A DNA stretch of 64,000 nt from Pseudomonas sp. Teo4. GTDB lineage: Bacteria > Pseudomonadota > Gammaproteobacteria > Pseudomonadales > Pseudomonadaceae. Made by a program: the position numbers and the translations under genes. The notes beneath the pieces are model-generated. The model saw nothing but the letters and a program-made list of their open reading frames with translations, was not told where the DNA came from and did not search any database. Shown piece by piece: positions 26,995 through 34,265 of the stretch. The stretch spans positions 1,178,001 through 1,242,000 of the forward strand of contig NZ_JAXCIL010000001.1 of assembly GCF_034387475.1 (NCBI RefSeq), given 5' to 3'. Position 1 is the stretch's first letter. Each line of letters opens with the position of its first letter.

Positions 26995-27747
26995 TCAGCG
27001 GCCTATGCGAGGTTCCTTCAGGGCCAAAGGCTCGACGATGTCGCGCACCTTGGTGTTGTCATCCTGCTTCTGGCGCAGGTAGTCCAGGGCCACCTTGGCG
27101 GCGGCGCGGACGTGATCGACCGAGGCCTGGTGGGCCACCAGCGGGTCGCCGCTCTTGATCGCCTCGACGATTTTTTCCATTTCACGGTTGCTGGCGCCGC
27201 GACGGTTCTCTTGCGAGACCGAAGTGGCGCGCAGGTAGCTGATGCGGGCCTGCAACTGGCGCAGCTGTTGCGCTGCCACCTGGTTGCCGGAACCTTCCAG
27301 CAGCACGTCGTAGAAGCCTTGCACCGACTCCAGCACCTGCTGCAGTTCACCTTCTTCAAGAGCTTCGCGGTTGACCTCGAGGGCGCGTTCCAGGGCGCGG
27401 ATGTCCTTGGCCTTGGCGTTGAGGGTGAACAGCTGGACGATCAGGCCTTCGAGCACGCAGCGCAGCTCGTAGATGTCACGGGCGTCTTCCAGGGTGATGA
27501 TGGCCACGCGCGGGCCCTTGGCGTCGGCGAACTCCACCAGGCCTTCGGATTCCAGGTGGCGCAGGGCTTCGCGCACCGAAGTGCGGCTGACCCCGAGGCG
27601 GTCGCAGAGGTCACGTTCCACCAGGCGGTCGCCCGGCAGCAGGTGGAAGTTCATGATCGCGCCGCGCAGCTTGTCGAGCACGATTTCGCGCAGAGTAACG
27701 GGGTTGCGGTTGACCTTGAAGCTGTCGTCGAGTGGCTGGCGTTTCAT
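26995..27747 (-). CDS. GntR-family regulator (FCD type)
   Basis: A 250-residue regulator with an N-terminal winged HTH (LVERDLCDRLGVSRTSVREA and LRHLESEGLVEF) and an all-helical FCD domain with RCVLEGLIVQLFTL. FCD regulators bind organic acids and recognise short palindromes of the TGGTATACCA kind. Such sites occur at three promoters of this locus (31925, 34005, 34183), making it the likely local repressor. Confidence 0.88.
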   Translation of the reverse strand: MKRQPLDDSFKVNRNPVTLREIVLDKLRGAIMNFHLLPGDRLVERDLCDRLGVSRTSVREALRHLESEGLVEFADAKGPRVAIITLEDARDIYELRCVLEGLIVQLFTLNAKAKDIRALERALEVNREALEEGELQQVLESVQGFYDVLLEGSGNQVAAQQLRQLQARISYLRATSVSQENRRGASNREMEKIVEAIKSGDPLVAHQASVDHVRAAAKVALDYLRQKQDDNTKVRDIVEPLALKEPRIGR

Positions 27748-27835
27748 CAGGTGCGCTCTTTATGAGGCTGTTGCGCCAACATCGCGGAGTGCCTTGAACC
27801 GTGGCACTCCTTGCAGTGGTTCGAACAGCCCGTTG

Positions 27836-28225
27836 TTAACGGGTTGACTCCGCATCGGCTTCGGCGAACGCTTCACGGGCCAGGCGGAAACTGTCCACCG
27901 CCGCAGGCACGCCGCAATAAATGCCAACTTGGAGCAGGATCTCGCGAATCTGTTCACGGCTCAGGCCGTTGCGCAATGCGCCGCGGATATGCAACTTGAG
28001 CTCGTGGGGCCGGTTGAGCGCGGAAATCATGGCCAAGTTTATCATGCTGCGCTCTTTGAGCGACAAGCCCTCGCGGCCCCAGACGTGGCCCCAGCAGTAC
28101 TCGGTGACCAGCTCTTGCAAAGGCTTGGTGAACTCGTCGGCGTTCTGGATGGAACGGTTGACGTAGTCCTCGCCCAGCACCTGGGTGCGTATCTGCAGGC
28201 CTTTTTCGTACTTTTCGTTGCTCAT
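27836..28225 (-). CDS. Carboxymuconolactone-decarboxylase/AhpD-fold protein
   Basis: A 129-residue helical protein of the CMD family with TEYCWGHVWGREGLSLKERS, LHIRGALRNGLSREQIREIL and QVGIYCGVPAA. It resembles PcaC-type 4-carboxymuconolactone decarboxylase in length and lacks the CxxC of AhpD peroxidase relatives. ATG 28225 was selected over upstream codons inside the spacer. It sits within the GntR-controlled catabolic run and may decarboxylate or isomerise a ring-opened intermediate. Confidence 0.84.
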   Translation of the reverse strand: MSNEKYEKGLQIRTQVLGEDYVNRSIQNADEFTKPLQELVTEYCWGHVWGREGLSLKERSMINLAMISALNRPHELKLHIRGALRNGLSREQIREILLQVGIYCGVPAAVDSFRLAREAFAEADAESTR

Positions 28226-28303
28226 GTGCCGGTGCTCCAGCATTGATGAATAAAAATGGGGGCCGCAACCGAAGGTGAGGGGGTAGCGCGGCCCCCTGAA
28301 ATC

Positions 28304-28405
28304 GGGGACCGCTTTGCGGTCCATCGCAGGCTTCGCCAGCTCCTACAGGGGTGCATGAATGCCGTGGGAGCTGGCGGAGCCTGCGATGGGCCGCAAAGCG
28401 GCCCC
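28304..28405. repeat. REPIN of the GGACCGCTTTGCGG type
   Basis: Left unit 28304-28349 (GACCGCTTTGCGGTCCATCG and a CTCCTACAGG tail) and right unit 28362-28405 (GTGGGAGCTGGCGGAGCCTG, GGGCCGCAAAGCGGCCCC) face each other. It lies between the flavin-reductase and CMD genes, inside a presumed operon. The same type recurs at 42207-42312. Confidence 0.82.
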
Positions 28406-28412
28406 AGTGCTA

Positions 28413-28898
28413 TCAACCCAACGGCGGCAATGCCCCCAGCTTGCCCTTGTGATACACCATCGGCGTCACCGGCTGCTCGGGCAGCACCAGGTTCTTCACC
28501 GCGCCGACGATGATCGCGTGGTCGCCGCCGTCGTACTCGCGCCACAGTTCGCACTCGATGATCGCCGTGGCCTTGCTCAGCAACGGGTTACCCAGCTCGC
28601 TCAGGTGCCAGTCGATGCCCTTGGCCTTGTCCTTGCCCTTGCCGGCGAAGGCATAGGCCTCGGCGGTCTGGTCCGCCGACAGCAGGTGGATTGCGAACTG
28701 CTTGCTGTCACGCAGGATCGGGTAGGTGTCGGAGGCGTAGTTGGGGCAGAACAGCACCAGTGCCGGGTCGATCGACAGCGCGCTGAACGCGCTGGCGGTG
28801 ATGCCGACGATGGCGCCGTCGGCGTCCAGGGTGGTGACCACCGTGACGCCGGACGGGAAGGAGCCCATCACGTCTTTGTAGATGCCAGGTTCGATCAT
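28413..28898 (-). CDS. Flavin reductase, copy 1 of the locus
   Basis: A 161-residue flavin-reductase-like protein. It shows YKDVMGSFPSGVTVVTT, TASAFSALSIDPALVLFCPN and the conserved GGDHAI motif near residue 125. It would reduce flavin with NAD(P)H for a two-component monooxygenase. It is about 70% identical by eye to the second reductase at 33463-33948. It starts 13 nt after the aldehyde dehydrogenase stop. Confidence 0.9.
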   Translation of the reverse strand: MIEPGIYKDVMGSFPSGVTVVTTLDADGAIVGITASAFSALSIDPALVLFCPNYASDTYPILRDSKQFAIHLLSADQTAEAYAFAGKGKDKAKGIDWHLSELGNPLLSKATAIIECELWREYDGGDHAIIVGAVKNLVLPEQPVTPMVYHKGKLGALPPLG

Positions 28899-28911
28899 CT
28901 CGTGTTACCTC

Positions 28912-30393
28912 TTAGCGCATCACGAATGGGTCGGGCATCGGCGCGGTGGACAGGTTGATCCACACGGTCTTCAGCTCGGTATAGGCCAGCACCGAATCGA
29001 TGCCGCTCTCACGGCCGTAGCCGCTGTTCTTGAAGCCACCGATCGGCGCCATGGCCGACACGGCGCGGTAGGTGTTGACCCAGATGATGCCGGAACGCAC
29101 GTCGCGGGCTAGGCGATGGGCGCGGCCCAGGTCGCGGGTCCAGATGCCGGCCGCCAGGCCGAACTGCGAGTCGTTGGCGATTGCCAGGGCCTCTTCCTCG
29201 GTCTTGAAGCGGATTACCGCGGCGACCGGGCCGAACACTTCTTCCTGCATGATGGTCATCGAGTTGCTGTCGCACTCGAACAGGGTCGGTTCGTAGAACC
29301 AGCCGTCACCTTCAACTTCGGCACGCTTGCCACCCATGTGCAACTTGGCGCCTTCGGCTTTGGCCGCAGCCACCAGGCCTTCGACCACGGCCAGTTGCTG
29401 GGCGGTGGCCATCGGGCCCATTTCGCTGGCGTCGTCTTGCGGGTTGCCGATGCGAATACGCTTGGCGCGGGCGATCAGGCGCTCGACGAATTCGTCGAAG
29501 ATCTCGTCCTGCACCAGCAGGCGCGAGCCTGCCACGCAGCTTTGCCCGGAGGCGGCGTAGATGCCGGCCACGGCGCCGTTGATGGCGCTGTCCAGGTCGG
29601 CGTCGGCGAAGATGATGTTCGGCGACTTGCCACCCAGCTCCAGCGACAGCTTGGCGAAGTTCTCGGCGCTGCTGCGCACCACATGGCGTGCGGTGGCGGC
29701 GCCGCCGGTGAAGGCGATCTTGCGCACCAGCGGGTGGCGGGTAAGTGCCGCGCCGGTGCTTGGGCCAAAGCCTGTGACCACGTTGACCACACCCGCCGGG
29801 AAGCCGGCTTCAAGCGCCAGGCGAGCCAGCTCGAGAATGGTCGCCGAAGCGTGCTCGGACGGCTTGAGCACGATGGTGTTGCCGGCGGCCAGGGCCGGGG
29901 CCAGTTTGATGGCGGTCAGGTACAGCGGGCTGTTCCACGGGATGATCCCGGCCACCACGCCGATGGGCTCGTGCACGGTGTAGGCGAACAGGTCGGGCTT
30001 GTCCAGCGGCAGGGTGCCGCCTTCGAGCTTGTCAGCCAGGCCTGCGGTGTAGTGGAAGAACTCCGGCAGGTAGCCGACCTGGCCACGGGTTTCGCGGATC
30101 AGCTTGCCGTTGTCACGGCTCTCCAGCTGGGCGAGGTGTTCTTTGTTTTCGGCAATCAGGTCGCCGAGGCGGCGCAGCAATTTGCCCCGGGCGGTGGCGG
30201 TGAGGCCGCGCCAGGCTTTGCTGTCGAAGGCGCGCTGGGCGGCCTGCACGGCCAGTTCGACATCGGCTTCATCGGCGTCGGGCAGTTGCGCCCAGGCCTT
30301 GGCGGTGGCCGGGTCGAGGCTGTCGAAGGTCTTGCCGCTCTGGGCATCGAGCCATTGGCCGTCGATGCACATCTGGAAACGAACGAGGGTCAT
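28912..30393 (-). CDS. Aldehyde dehydrogenase of the GntR-controlled locus
   Basis: A 493-residue NAD(P)-dependent aldehyde dehydrogenase. It shows the active Glu in LELGGKSPNI near residue 260, the Cys in ASGQSCVAGSRLL near 294, and VFGPVAAVIRFKTEEEA. It would oxidise an aldehyde released after ring opening, for example a semialdehyde, to the acid. The start overlaps the alpha/beta-hydrolase stop by 4 nt (ATGA), showing translational coupling. Confidence 0.9.
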   Translation of the reverse strand: MTLVRFQMCIDGQWLDAQSGKTFDSLDPATAKAWAQLPDADEADVELAVQAAQRAFDSKAWRGLTATARGKLLRRLGDLIAENKEHLAQLESRDNGKLIRETRGQVGYLPEFFHYTAGLADKLEGGTLPLDKPDLFAYTVHEPIGVVAGIIPWNSPLYLTAIKLAPALAAGNTIVLKPSEHASATILELARLALEAGFPAGVVNVVTGFGPSTGAALTRHPLVRKIAFTGGAATARHVVRSSAENFAKLSLELGGKSPNIIFADADLDSAINGAVAGIYAASGQSCVAGSRLLVQDEIFDEFVERLIARAKRIRIGNPQDDASEMGPMATAQQLAVVEGLVAAAKAEGAKLHMGGKRAEVEGDGWFYEPTLFECDSNSMTIMQEEVFGPVAAVIRFKTEEEALAIANDSQFGLAAGIWTRDLGRAHRLARDVRSGIIWVNTYRAVSAMAPIGGFKNSGYGRESGIDSVLAYTELKTVWINLSTAPMPDPFVMR

Positions 30394-31223
30394 GCAACAA
30401 TCCCCTTGGCGGATTCGGTAAGGGTGCGGGCTTGCGCGAGGAAGTCCAGCAGCATCTTGTTGACTTCACGGGGCGCTTCAACCGGCATCATATGCCGTTG
30501 TTCGGCGAGCACCACGCTTTGCGCGCCGGGAATGCGCGCGGCGAGCTGGCGGGTCATGGCCGGGGTGGAGCCCGCGTCGAGTTCACCGGTGGCGATCAGC
30601 GTCGGCACCTGGATACTGCCCAGGTCGTCTGCGCGATACATGTCCTGGGTGGCGAACAGCGCGTAAGTGGTGTGATAGCCCTGCGGGTCGTTGCTCGCCA
30701 GCACTTGGCGGATGGCGGCGACCTGCGCGGGGTTGGCGGCTTTGTATTCGCGGCTGAACCAGCGGTCGAGCGCGGCGTCGACGTTGGCGTCCGGGCCGAG
30801 CTCCGCAGCCTGGGCGGCACGGGCGATGACGCCGGCGCTCTGCTCGGGGGTGCGGTTGAACACGCTGTTGAGCACCACCAGCGCGGCTAGGCGCTGCGGG
30901 TGGTTGAGGGCGAAGGCGCGAGCCACCAGGCCGCCCATGGAGAAGCCGATCACGGTGGCTTGGGGAATCTGCAGATGGTCGAGCAGTTCGGCCAGTTGGG
31001 CGGCGTAGCCTTCCAGGCCGATGTCGGTGGCGGGCAGGGCGCTCTGGCCGTGGCCGAGCATGTCATAGGCGATGACACGGTAGTCGTTGGCCAGGCCCAC
31101 GAATTGCCCGCCCCACATTTCTTTGTTCAGGCCCACGCCGTGGATCAGCACCACGGGTTGGCCCTGGCCTTGAACCAGGTAGCTGGTCCCGGCCGGTGTA
31201 CGTTCAGCGACAGGCTGAATCAT
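30390..31223 (-). CDS. Alpha/beta-fold hydrolase
   Basis: A 277-residue alpha/beta hydrolase with oxyanion-hole HGVGLNKEMWGGQF, nucleophile elbow GFSMGGLVARAFAL (Ser near 101), the acid in ATGELDAGSTP and catalytic His in RHMMPVEAP. The resemblance is to PcaD/RutD-like small hydrolases that cleave lactones, esters or carbamates. ATG 31223 follows GGAGCGCCC. It is coupled to the downstream aldehyde dehydrogenase. Confidence 0.88.
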   Translation of the reverse strand: MIQPVAERTPAGTSYLVQGQGQPVVLIHGVGLNKEMWGGQFVGLANDYRVIAYDMLGHGQSALPATDIGLEGYAAQLAELLDHLQIPQATVIGFSMGGLVARAFALNHPQRLAALVVLNSVFNRTPEQSAGVIARAAQAAELGPDANVDAALDRWFSREYKAANPAQVAAIRQVLASNDPQGYHTTYALFATQDMYRADDLGSIQVPTLIATGELDAGSTPAMTRQLAARIPGAQSVVLAEQRHMMPVEAPREVNKMLLDFLAQARTLTESAKGIVA

Positions 31224-31288
31224 GGAGGGCGCTCCTTGAAGGTCGGGCGTGGCGCTTGCACGCAACGCCCCGGCCCGTCTGGTTGTTG

Positions 31289-31885
31289 TTATTGAGCGTT
31301 GGCTTTTTCGGCAGCCAGTTCTTCCAGGTCGATGTAGCGGTTGCCAATGCGTGGGTGCAGGCGGCCGCCATCGGAAGCACCCAGGACCACGACGATTTCA
31401 TCGGCGCGCGGGGCGTCTTCGATCTGCATTTCCAGGGTGATGTAGTGCGAACGCAGGCCTTCGTCGTCCTTTTGCATCATCGGGATCTGGATCGAGGTGC
31501 CTGGGCCGCCGCGCTTGTTGGTGAAGCTCAGGTAGCTCTTGGCCTGCACGGCTTCGCGGTAGTGGTTGCCGAAGCGCAGGGTGTGGATCACGGCGGAGGC
31601 GTGCTCGATTTCGCCGTCGGCGCCGACCACGGCAGCCTTGCCGTAGGCTTCGATCTTGTCCGCACCGCCGATGGCGGCGGTCAGGCGCTCGACCATCAGT
31701 GCGCCCAGGTCGGAACAGTTGGCACGGATTTCCGGCTTCAGATCTTCAACGAAACCGCGACCGGCCCATGGGTTCTTGATCACGACGGCCAGGCCGACCA
31801 TGGTCACCGGCTTGTCGGTGGCTTTGCCGCCTTCGATGCGGGTCTCTTCGGAGTAGGTGACGATCTTGCGGATTTCGAAACTCAT
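31289..31885 (-). CDS. PF06684-type 'amino acid synthesis' family protein
   Basis: A 198-residue soluble protein of the poorly characterised AA_synth/DUF1185 family. It begins MSFEIRKIVTYSEET and contains GLAVVIKNPWAGRGFVEDL, GADGEIEHASAVIHTLRFGN and VVLGASDGGRLHPRIGNR. The family name comes from annotation tradition, not a known reaction. ATG 31885 has AGGAG upstream. It heads the operon that runs down through hydrolase, dehydrogenase and reductase, and its promoter carries the GntR operator candidate. Its step in the pathway is unknown. Confidence 0.82.
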   Translation of the reverse strand: MSFEIRKIVTYSEETRIEGGKATDKPVTMVGLAVVIKNPWAGRGFVEDLKPEIRANCSDLGALMVERLTAAIGGADKIEAYGKAAVVGADGEIEHASAVIHTLRFGNHYREAVQAKSYLSFTNKRGGPGTSIQIPMMQKDDEGLRSHYITLEMQIEDAPRADEIVVVLGASDGGRLHPRIGNRYIDLEELAAEKANAQ

Positions 31886-31924
31886 GGGGGGCTCCTGGTG
31901 AGGGTTATCAGCTCTTGTTGTCTG

Positions 31925-31936
31925 ATGGTATACCAT
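31925..31936. promoter_or_regulatory. GntR operator candidate, PF06684 operon
   Basis: Perfect 12-bp palindrome ATGGTATACCAT, 40 nt upstream of the PF06684 gene start. The wider match GGTATACCATAATATT is shared with two other promoters of the locus. Confidence 0.65.
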
Positions 31937-32021
31937 AATATTTGTTGTGCAAGAGGTGCCTGAAAATTTCTCTGGTCAGGGGACGAAAGGTGGGCTGATG
32001 CATGTCTTGAGTGGTGGTCAT

Positions 32022-32247
32022 GAGATCGAGCGCCGCCCGCGCGGCGCATCGCGAGCAAGGCTCGCTCCTACGTTTGTTACGGCCAATAACGCCTGTGACA
32101 GACGCGCGCGACCGCTTTGGCGCATGGCGCGATATCGAGTCGTACAAACAAGGCGGTCGCGCGCGTTTCCCACAGGCATAACTGGCCCGAAACAAACGTA
32201 GGAGCGAGCCTTGCTCGCGATGCGCCGCGCGGGCGGCGCTCGATCTC
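32022..32247. repeat. Large composite palindromic element, copy 2
   Basis: Terminal arms 32022-32078 and 32191-32247 are perfect 57-bp reverse complements, 54 bp of which equal the arms of copy 1. The inner arms diverge moderately from copy 1 but keep their left/right character. The core of about 41 bp matches the reverse complement of the copy 1 core. Confidence 0.9.
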
Positions 32248-32355
32248 AACGCCACTGCAAATACCCCGGCGAACCCCAAAAAAATACCCGCTCACGCGGG
32301 CCTCAACGGCCCACGGGAGCGGGCTCATCCCGCAACAATTTCAGGCAATGGGAAT

Positions 32356-33396
32356 TCAGGCGAACGCCGGCACCACTTCCTTGATGAACAGCTCGAGCGA
32401 CTTCTTCTTCTCGGCGTGGGGCAGGCTGTTGTCGCACCAGAAGCTGAACTCGTCGACGCCCAGTTCCTGGTAGTACTTGATCCGCGCGATGATCTCTTCC
32501 GGCGTGCCGATCATGGTGTTCTTGCGAATGTTCTCCAGCTCGAACGCCGGCACTTCGGCGAACTTCGATTCCGGGCTTGGCTCAAGGAAACCGTTGACCG
32601 GGGTGGTCTTGTTGCCGAACCAGGCGTCGAACGTGCGGTAGAAGCGCGAAATGGCCTGGGCGCCGACCTTCCAGCCTTCAGGCTCCGACGGGCTGTGCAC
32701 GTGGGTGTGACGCAACACCATCAGTTGCGGGCGTGGCACCTCGGGGTTGTTGTCCAGCGCTGCCTGGAACTTGTTCTTCAGGTCCAGCACTTCTTCGTCG
32801 CCCTTCATCAGCGGGGTGACCATGACGTTGCAGCCGTTGGCCACGGCGAAGTTGTGCGAGTCCGGGTCGCGGGCGGCGATCCACATCGGCGGCGTGGCGT
32901 TGAACGGTTTCGGCACGCTGGTGGAGGTGGGGAATTTGTAGACTTCGCCGTCATGGGCGTAGTCACCCTCCCACAGCTTACGCACCACCGGCACCATCTC
33001 GCGCAGTGCCTTGCCGCCATCAGTGGCCGGCATGCCACCCGCCATGCGGTCGAATTCGAACTGGTAGGCGCCACGGGCCAGGCCCACTTCCATGCGGCCA
33101 TTGCTGATCACATCGAGCAGGGCGCATTCACCGGCCACGCGAATCGGGTTCCAGAACGGCGCGATGATGGTGCCGGCGCCCAGGCGGATCTTTTCGGTGC
33201 GCGCGGCGAGGTACGCCAGCAGCGGCATCGGGCTTGGCGAAATGGTGTATTCCATGGCGTGGTGTTCGCCGATCCACACGGTGCTGAAACCGCCGTTCTC
33301 GGCCATCAGGGTCAGTTCGGTCAGGTCTTCGAACAGCTGGCGGTGGCTGACCTGTTCATCCCAACGTTCCATGTGCACGAACAACGAAAATTTCAT
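32356..33396 (-). CDS. Luciferase-like FMN-dependent monooxygenase
   Basis: A 346-residue bacterial-luciferase-fold flavin monooxygenase. It starts MKFSLFVHMERWDEQ and shows STVWIGEHHAMEYTISPSPM, RIRLGAGTIIAPFWNPIRVA and SNGRMEVGLARGAYQFEFDR, typical of LuxA-like oxygenases. It would use reduced flavin from one of the two local reductases. Context with an NCS1 permease, hydrolase and aldehyde dehydrogenase suggests oxidative opening of an N-heterocycle, as RutA or pyridine monooxygenase do, but the substrate is unproven. Confidence 0.87.
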   Translation of the reverse strand: MKFSLFVHMERWDEQVSHRQLFEDLTELTLMAENGGFSTVWIGEHHAMEYTISPSPMPLLAYLAARTEKIRLGAGTIIAPFWNPIRVAGECALLDVISNGRMEVGLARGAYQFEFDRMAGGMPATDGGKALREMVPVVRKLWEGDYAHDGEVYKFPTSTSVPKPFNATPPMWIAARDPDSHNFAVANGCNVMVTPLMKGDEEVLDLKNKFQAALDNNPEVPRPQLMVLRHTHVHSPSEPEGWKVGAQAISRFYRTFDAWFGNKTTPVNGFLEPSPESKFAEVPAFELENIRKNTMIGTPEEIIARIKYYQELGVDEFSFWCDNSLPHAEKKKSLELFIKEVVPAFA

Positions 33397-33462
33397 GGGG
33401 CTTTCCTCGGAGCTTTAAGGTGTCGCCTGGCGCGCCAGGCGTCATTAATGACGATAGGCGTC

Positions 33463-33948
33463 TCAGGCGAAGGCGGGCAGGCTGGCCATCTTGCCGCGGC
33501 AGTAGACCATCGGCCGTGGAGCCTCTTCGGGGACGATCAGGTTGTGCACCTTGCCGACCATGATGGCGTGGTCGCCACCTTCGTATTCACGCCACAGTTC
33601 GCATTCGATGACGGCGGTGGCGCCAGCCAGAATCGGGTTGCCCAGCTCGCTCAGGGTCCACTCGATACCGGCGGCCTTGTCCTTGCCTTTCTTGGCGAAC
33701 GCGTAGGCTTCAGCCTGCTGCTCGCCGGAGAGCAGGTGGATGGCGAAACGCTTGTTGCGCATCAGCACGGGGTAGGAGTCGGAGCTGTAGTTGGGGCAGA
33801 ACAGCACCAGCGGCGGGTCCATGGACAGGGACGAGAATGCGCTGGCAGTGAGGCCGACGATCGAGCCGTCGTCGTCCAGGGTGGTGATGACCGTGACGCC
33901 GGACGGGAAGGAGCCCAGGACGTTCTTGTAGACGGTTGCGTCGATCAT
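33463..33948 (-). CDS. Flavin reductase, copy 2 of the locus
   Basis: A 161-residue paralogue of the reductase at 28413-28898, sharing SFPSGVTV, LVLFCPNY, AEAYAFA, SELGNP and ECELWREY followed by GGDHAI. It precedes the luciferase-like gene by 66 nt on the same strand and is its most likely partner. ATG 33948 gives the same length as copy 1; upstream codons overlap the operator. Confidence 0.9.
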   Translation of the reverse strand: MIDATVYKNVLGSFPSGVTVITTLDDDGSIVGLTASAFSSLSMDPPLVLFCPNYSSDSYPVLMRNKRFAIHLLSGEQQAEAYAFAKKGKDKAAGIEWTLSELGNPILAGATAVIECELWREYEGGDHAIMVGKVHNLIVPEEAPRPMVYCRGKMASLPAFA

Positions 33949-34004
33949 GTCGTGTACCTCAGAAGGGCTGCGGTGGTCCGCGGTTTTTATCGTTGATGTG
34001 TCTG

Positions 34005-34016
34005 ATGGTATACCGT
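34005..34016. promoter_or_regulatory. GntR operator candidate, reductase/monooxygenase operon
   Basis: ATGGTATACCGT, one base off the perfect palindrome at 31925. The flanks TCTGATGGTATACC and GTAATA are also shared. It lies 57 nt upstream of the flavin-reductase start. Confidence 0.6.
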
Positions 34017-34182
34017 AATACTCGATTTGCAAGCGGAATTTTGCAACGCGGCAAAATCACGATGAATGGCGCAAGGCCGCATGAACAGTGGGTTTGAGAA
34101 AAATCTAAAGGCTCAAGCCTGGTTGCTGAACCGGATCAGTTGAAGATTTTTAAGCCGCATCAGTGTTGTCAAAAGTTTGGAA

Positions 34183-34196
34183 TACCATAATATGGT
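34183..34196. promoter_or_regulatory. GntR operator candidate, permease promoter
   Basis: GGAATACCATAATATGGT spans this site. It shares GG(T/A)ATACCATAAT with the other two sites and contains its own dyad ACCATA-A-TATGGT. It lies about 70 nt before the permease ATG. Confidence 0.5.
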
Positions 34197-34265
34197 CCGC
34201 AGCTGAGAGGCCGCCCCGAGCGGTTTCCTTACAAAGATAAAAACGACCTTTCGAGCTGAAATCCT

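Larger units (their letters stand above)
31886..32355. other. Spacer with operator and palindromic element
   Basis: No gene is supported. It contains the GntR operator candidate near the PF06684 gene, then copy 2 of the composite palindromic element (32022-32247). A short REP-like tail (CTCACGCGGG ... GGAGCGGG) follows around 32290-32335, before the luciferase-like gene stop. Confidence 0.6.
33949..34265. promoter_or_regulatory. Divergent reductase-permease spacer
   Basis: No gene is supported. It contains two GntR operator candidates, one next to each divergent gene (34005 and 34183), and AT-rich stretches suited to back-to-back promoters. Confidence 0.55.

Noticed and set aside
32356..33396. 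Assigning this luciferase-like gene as rutA.
   Set aside because: The N-terminal sequence and neighbours differ from the rut operon (no RutB, RutC or RutE homologues), so only a functional analogy is justified.
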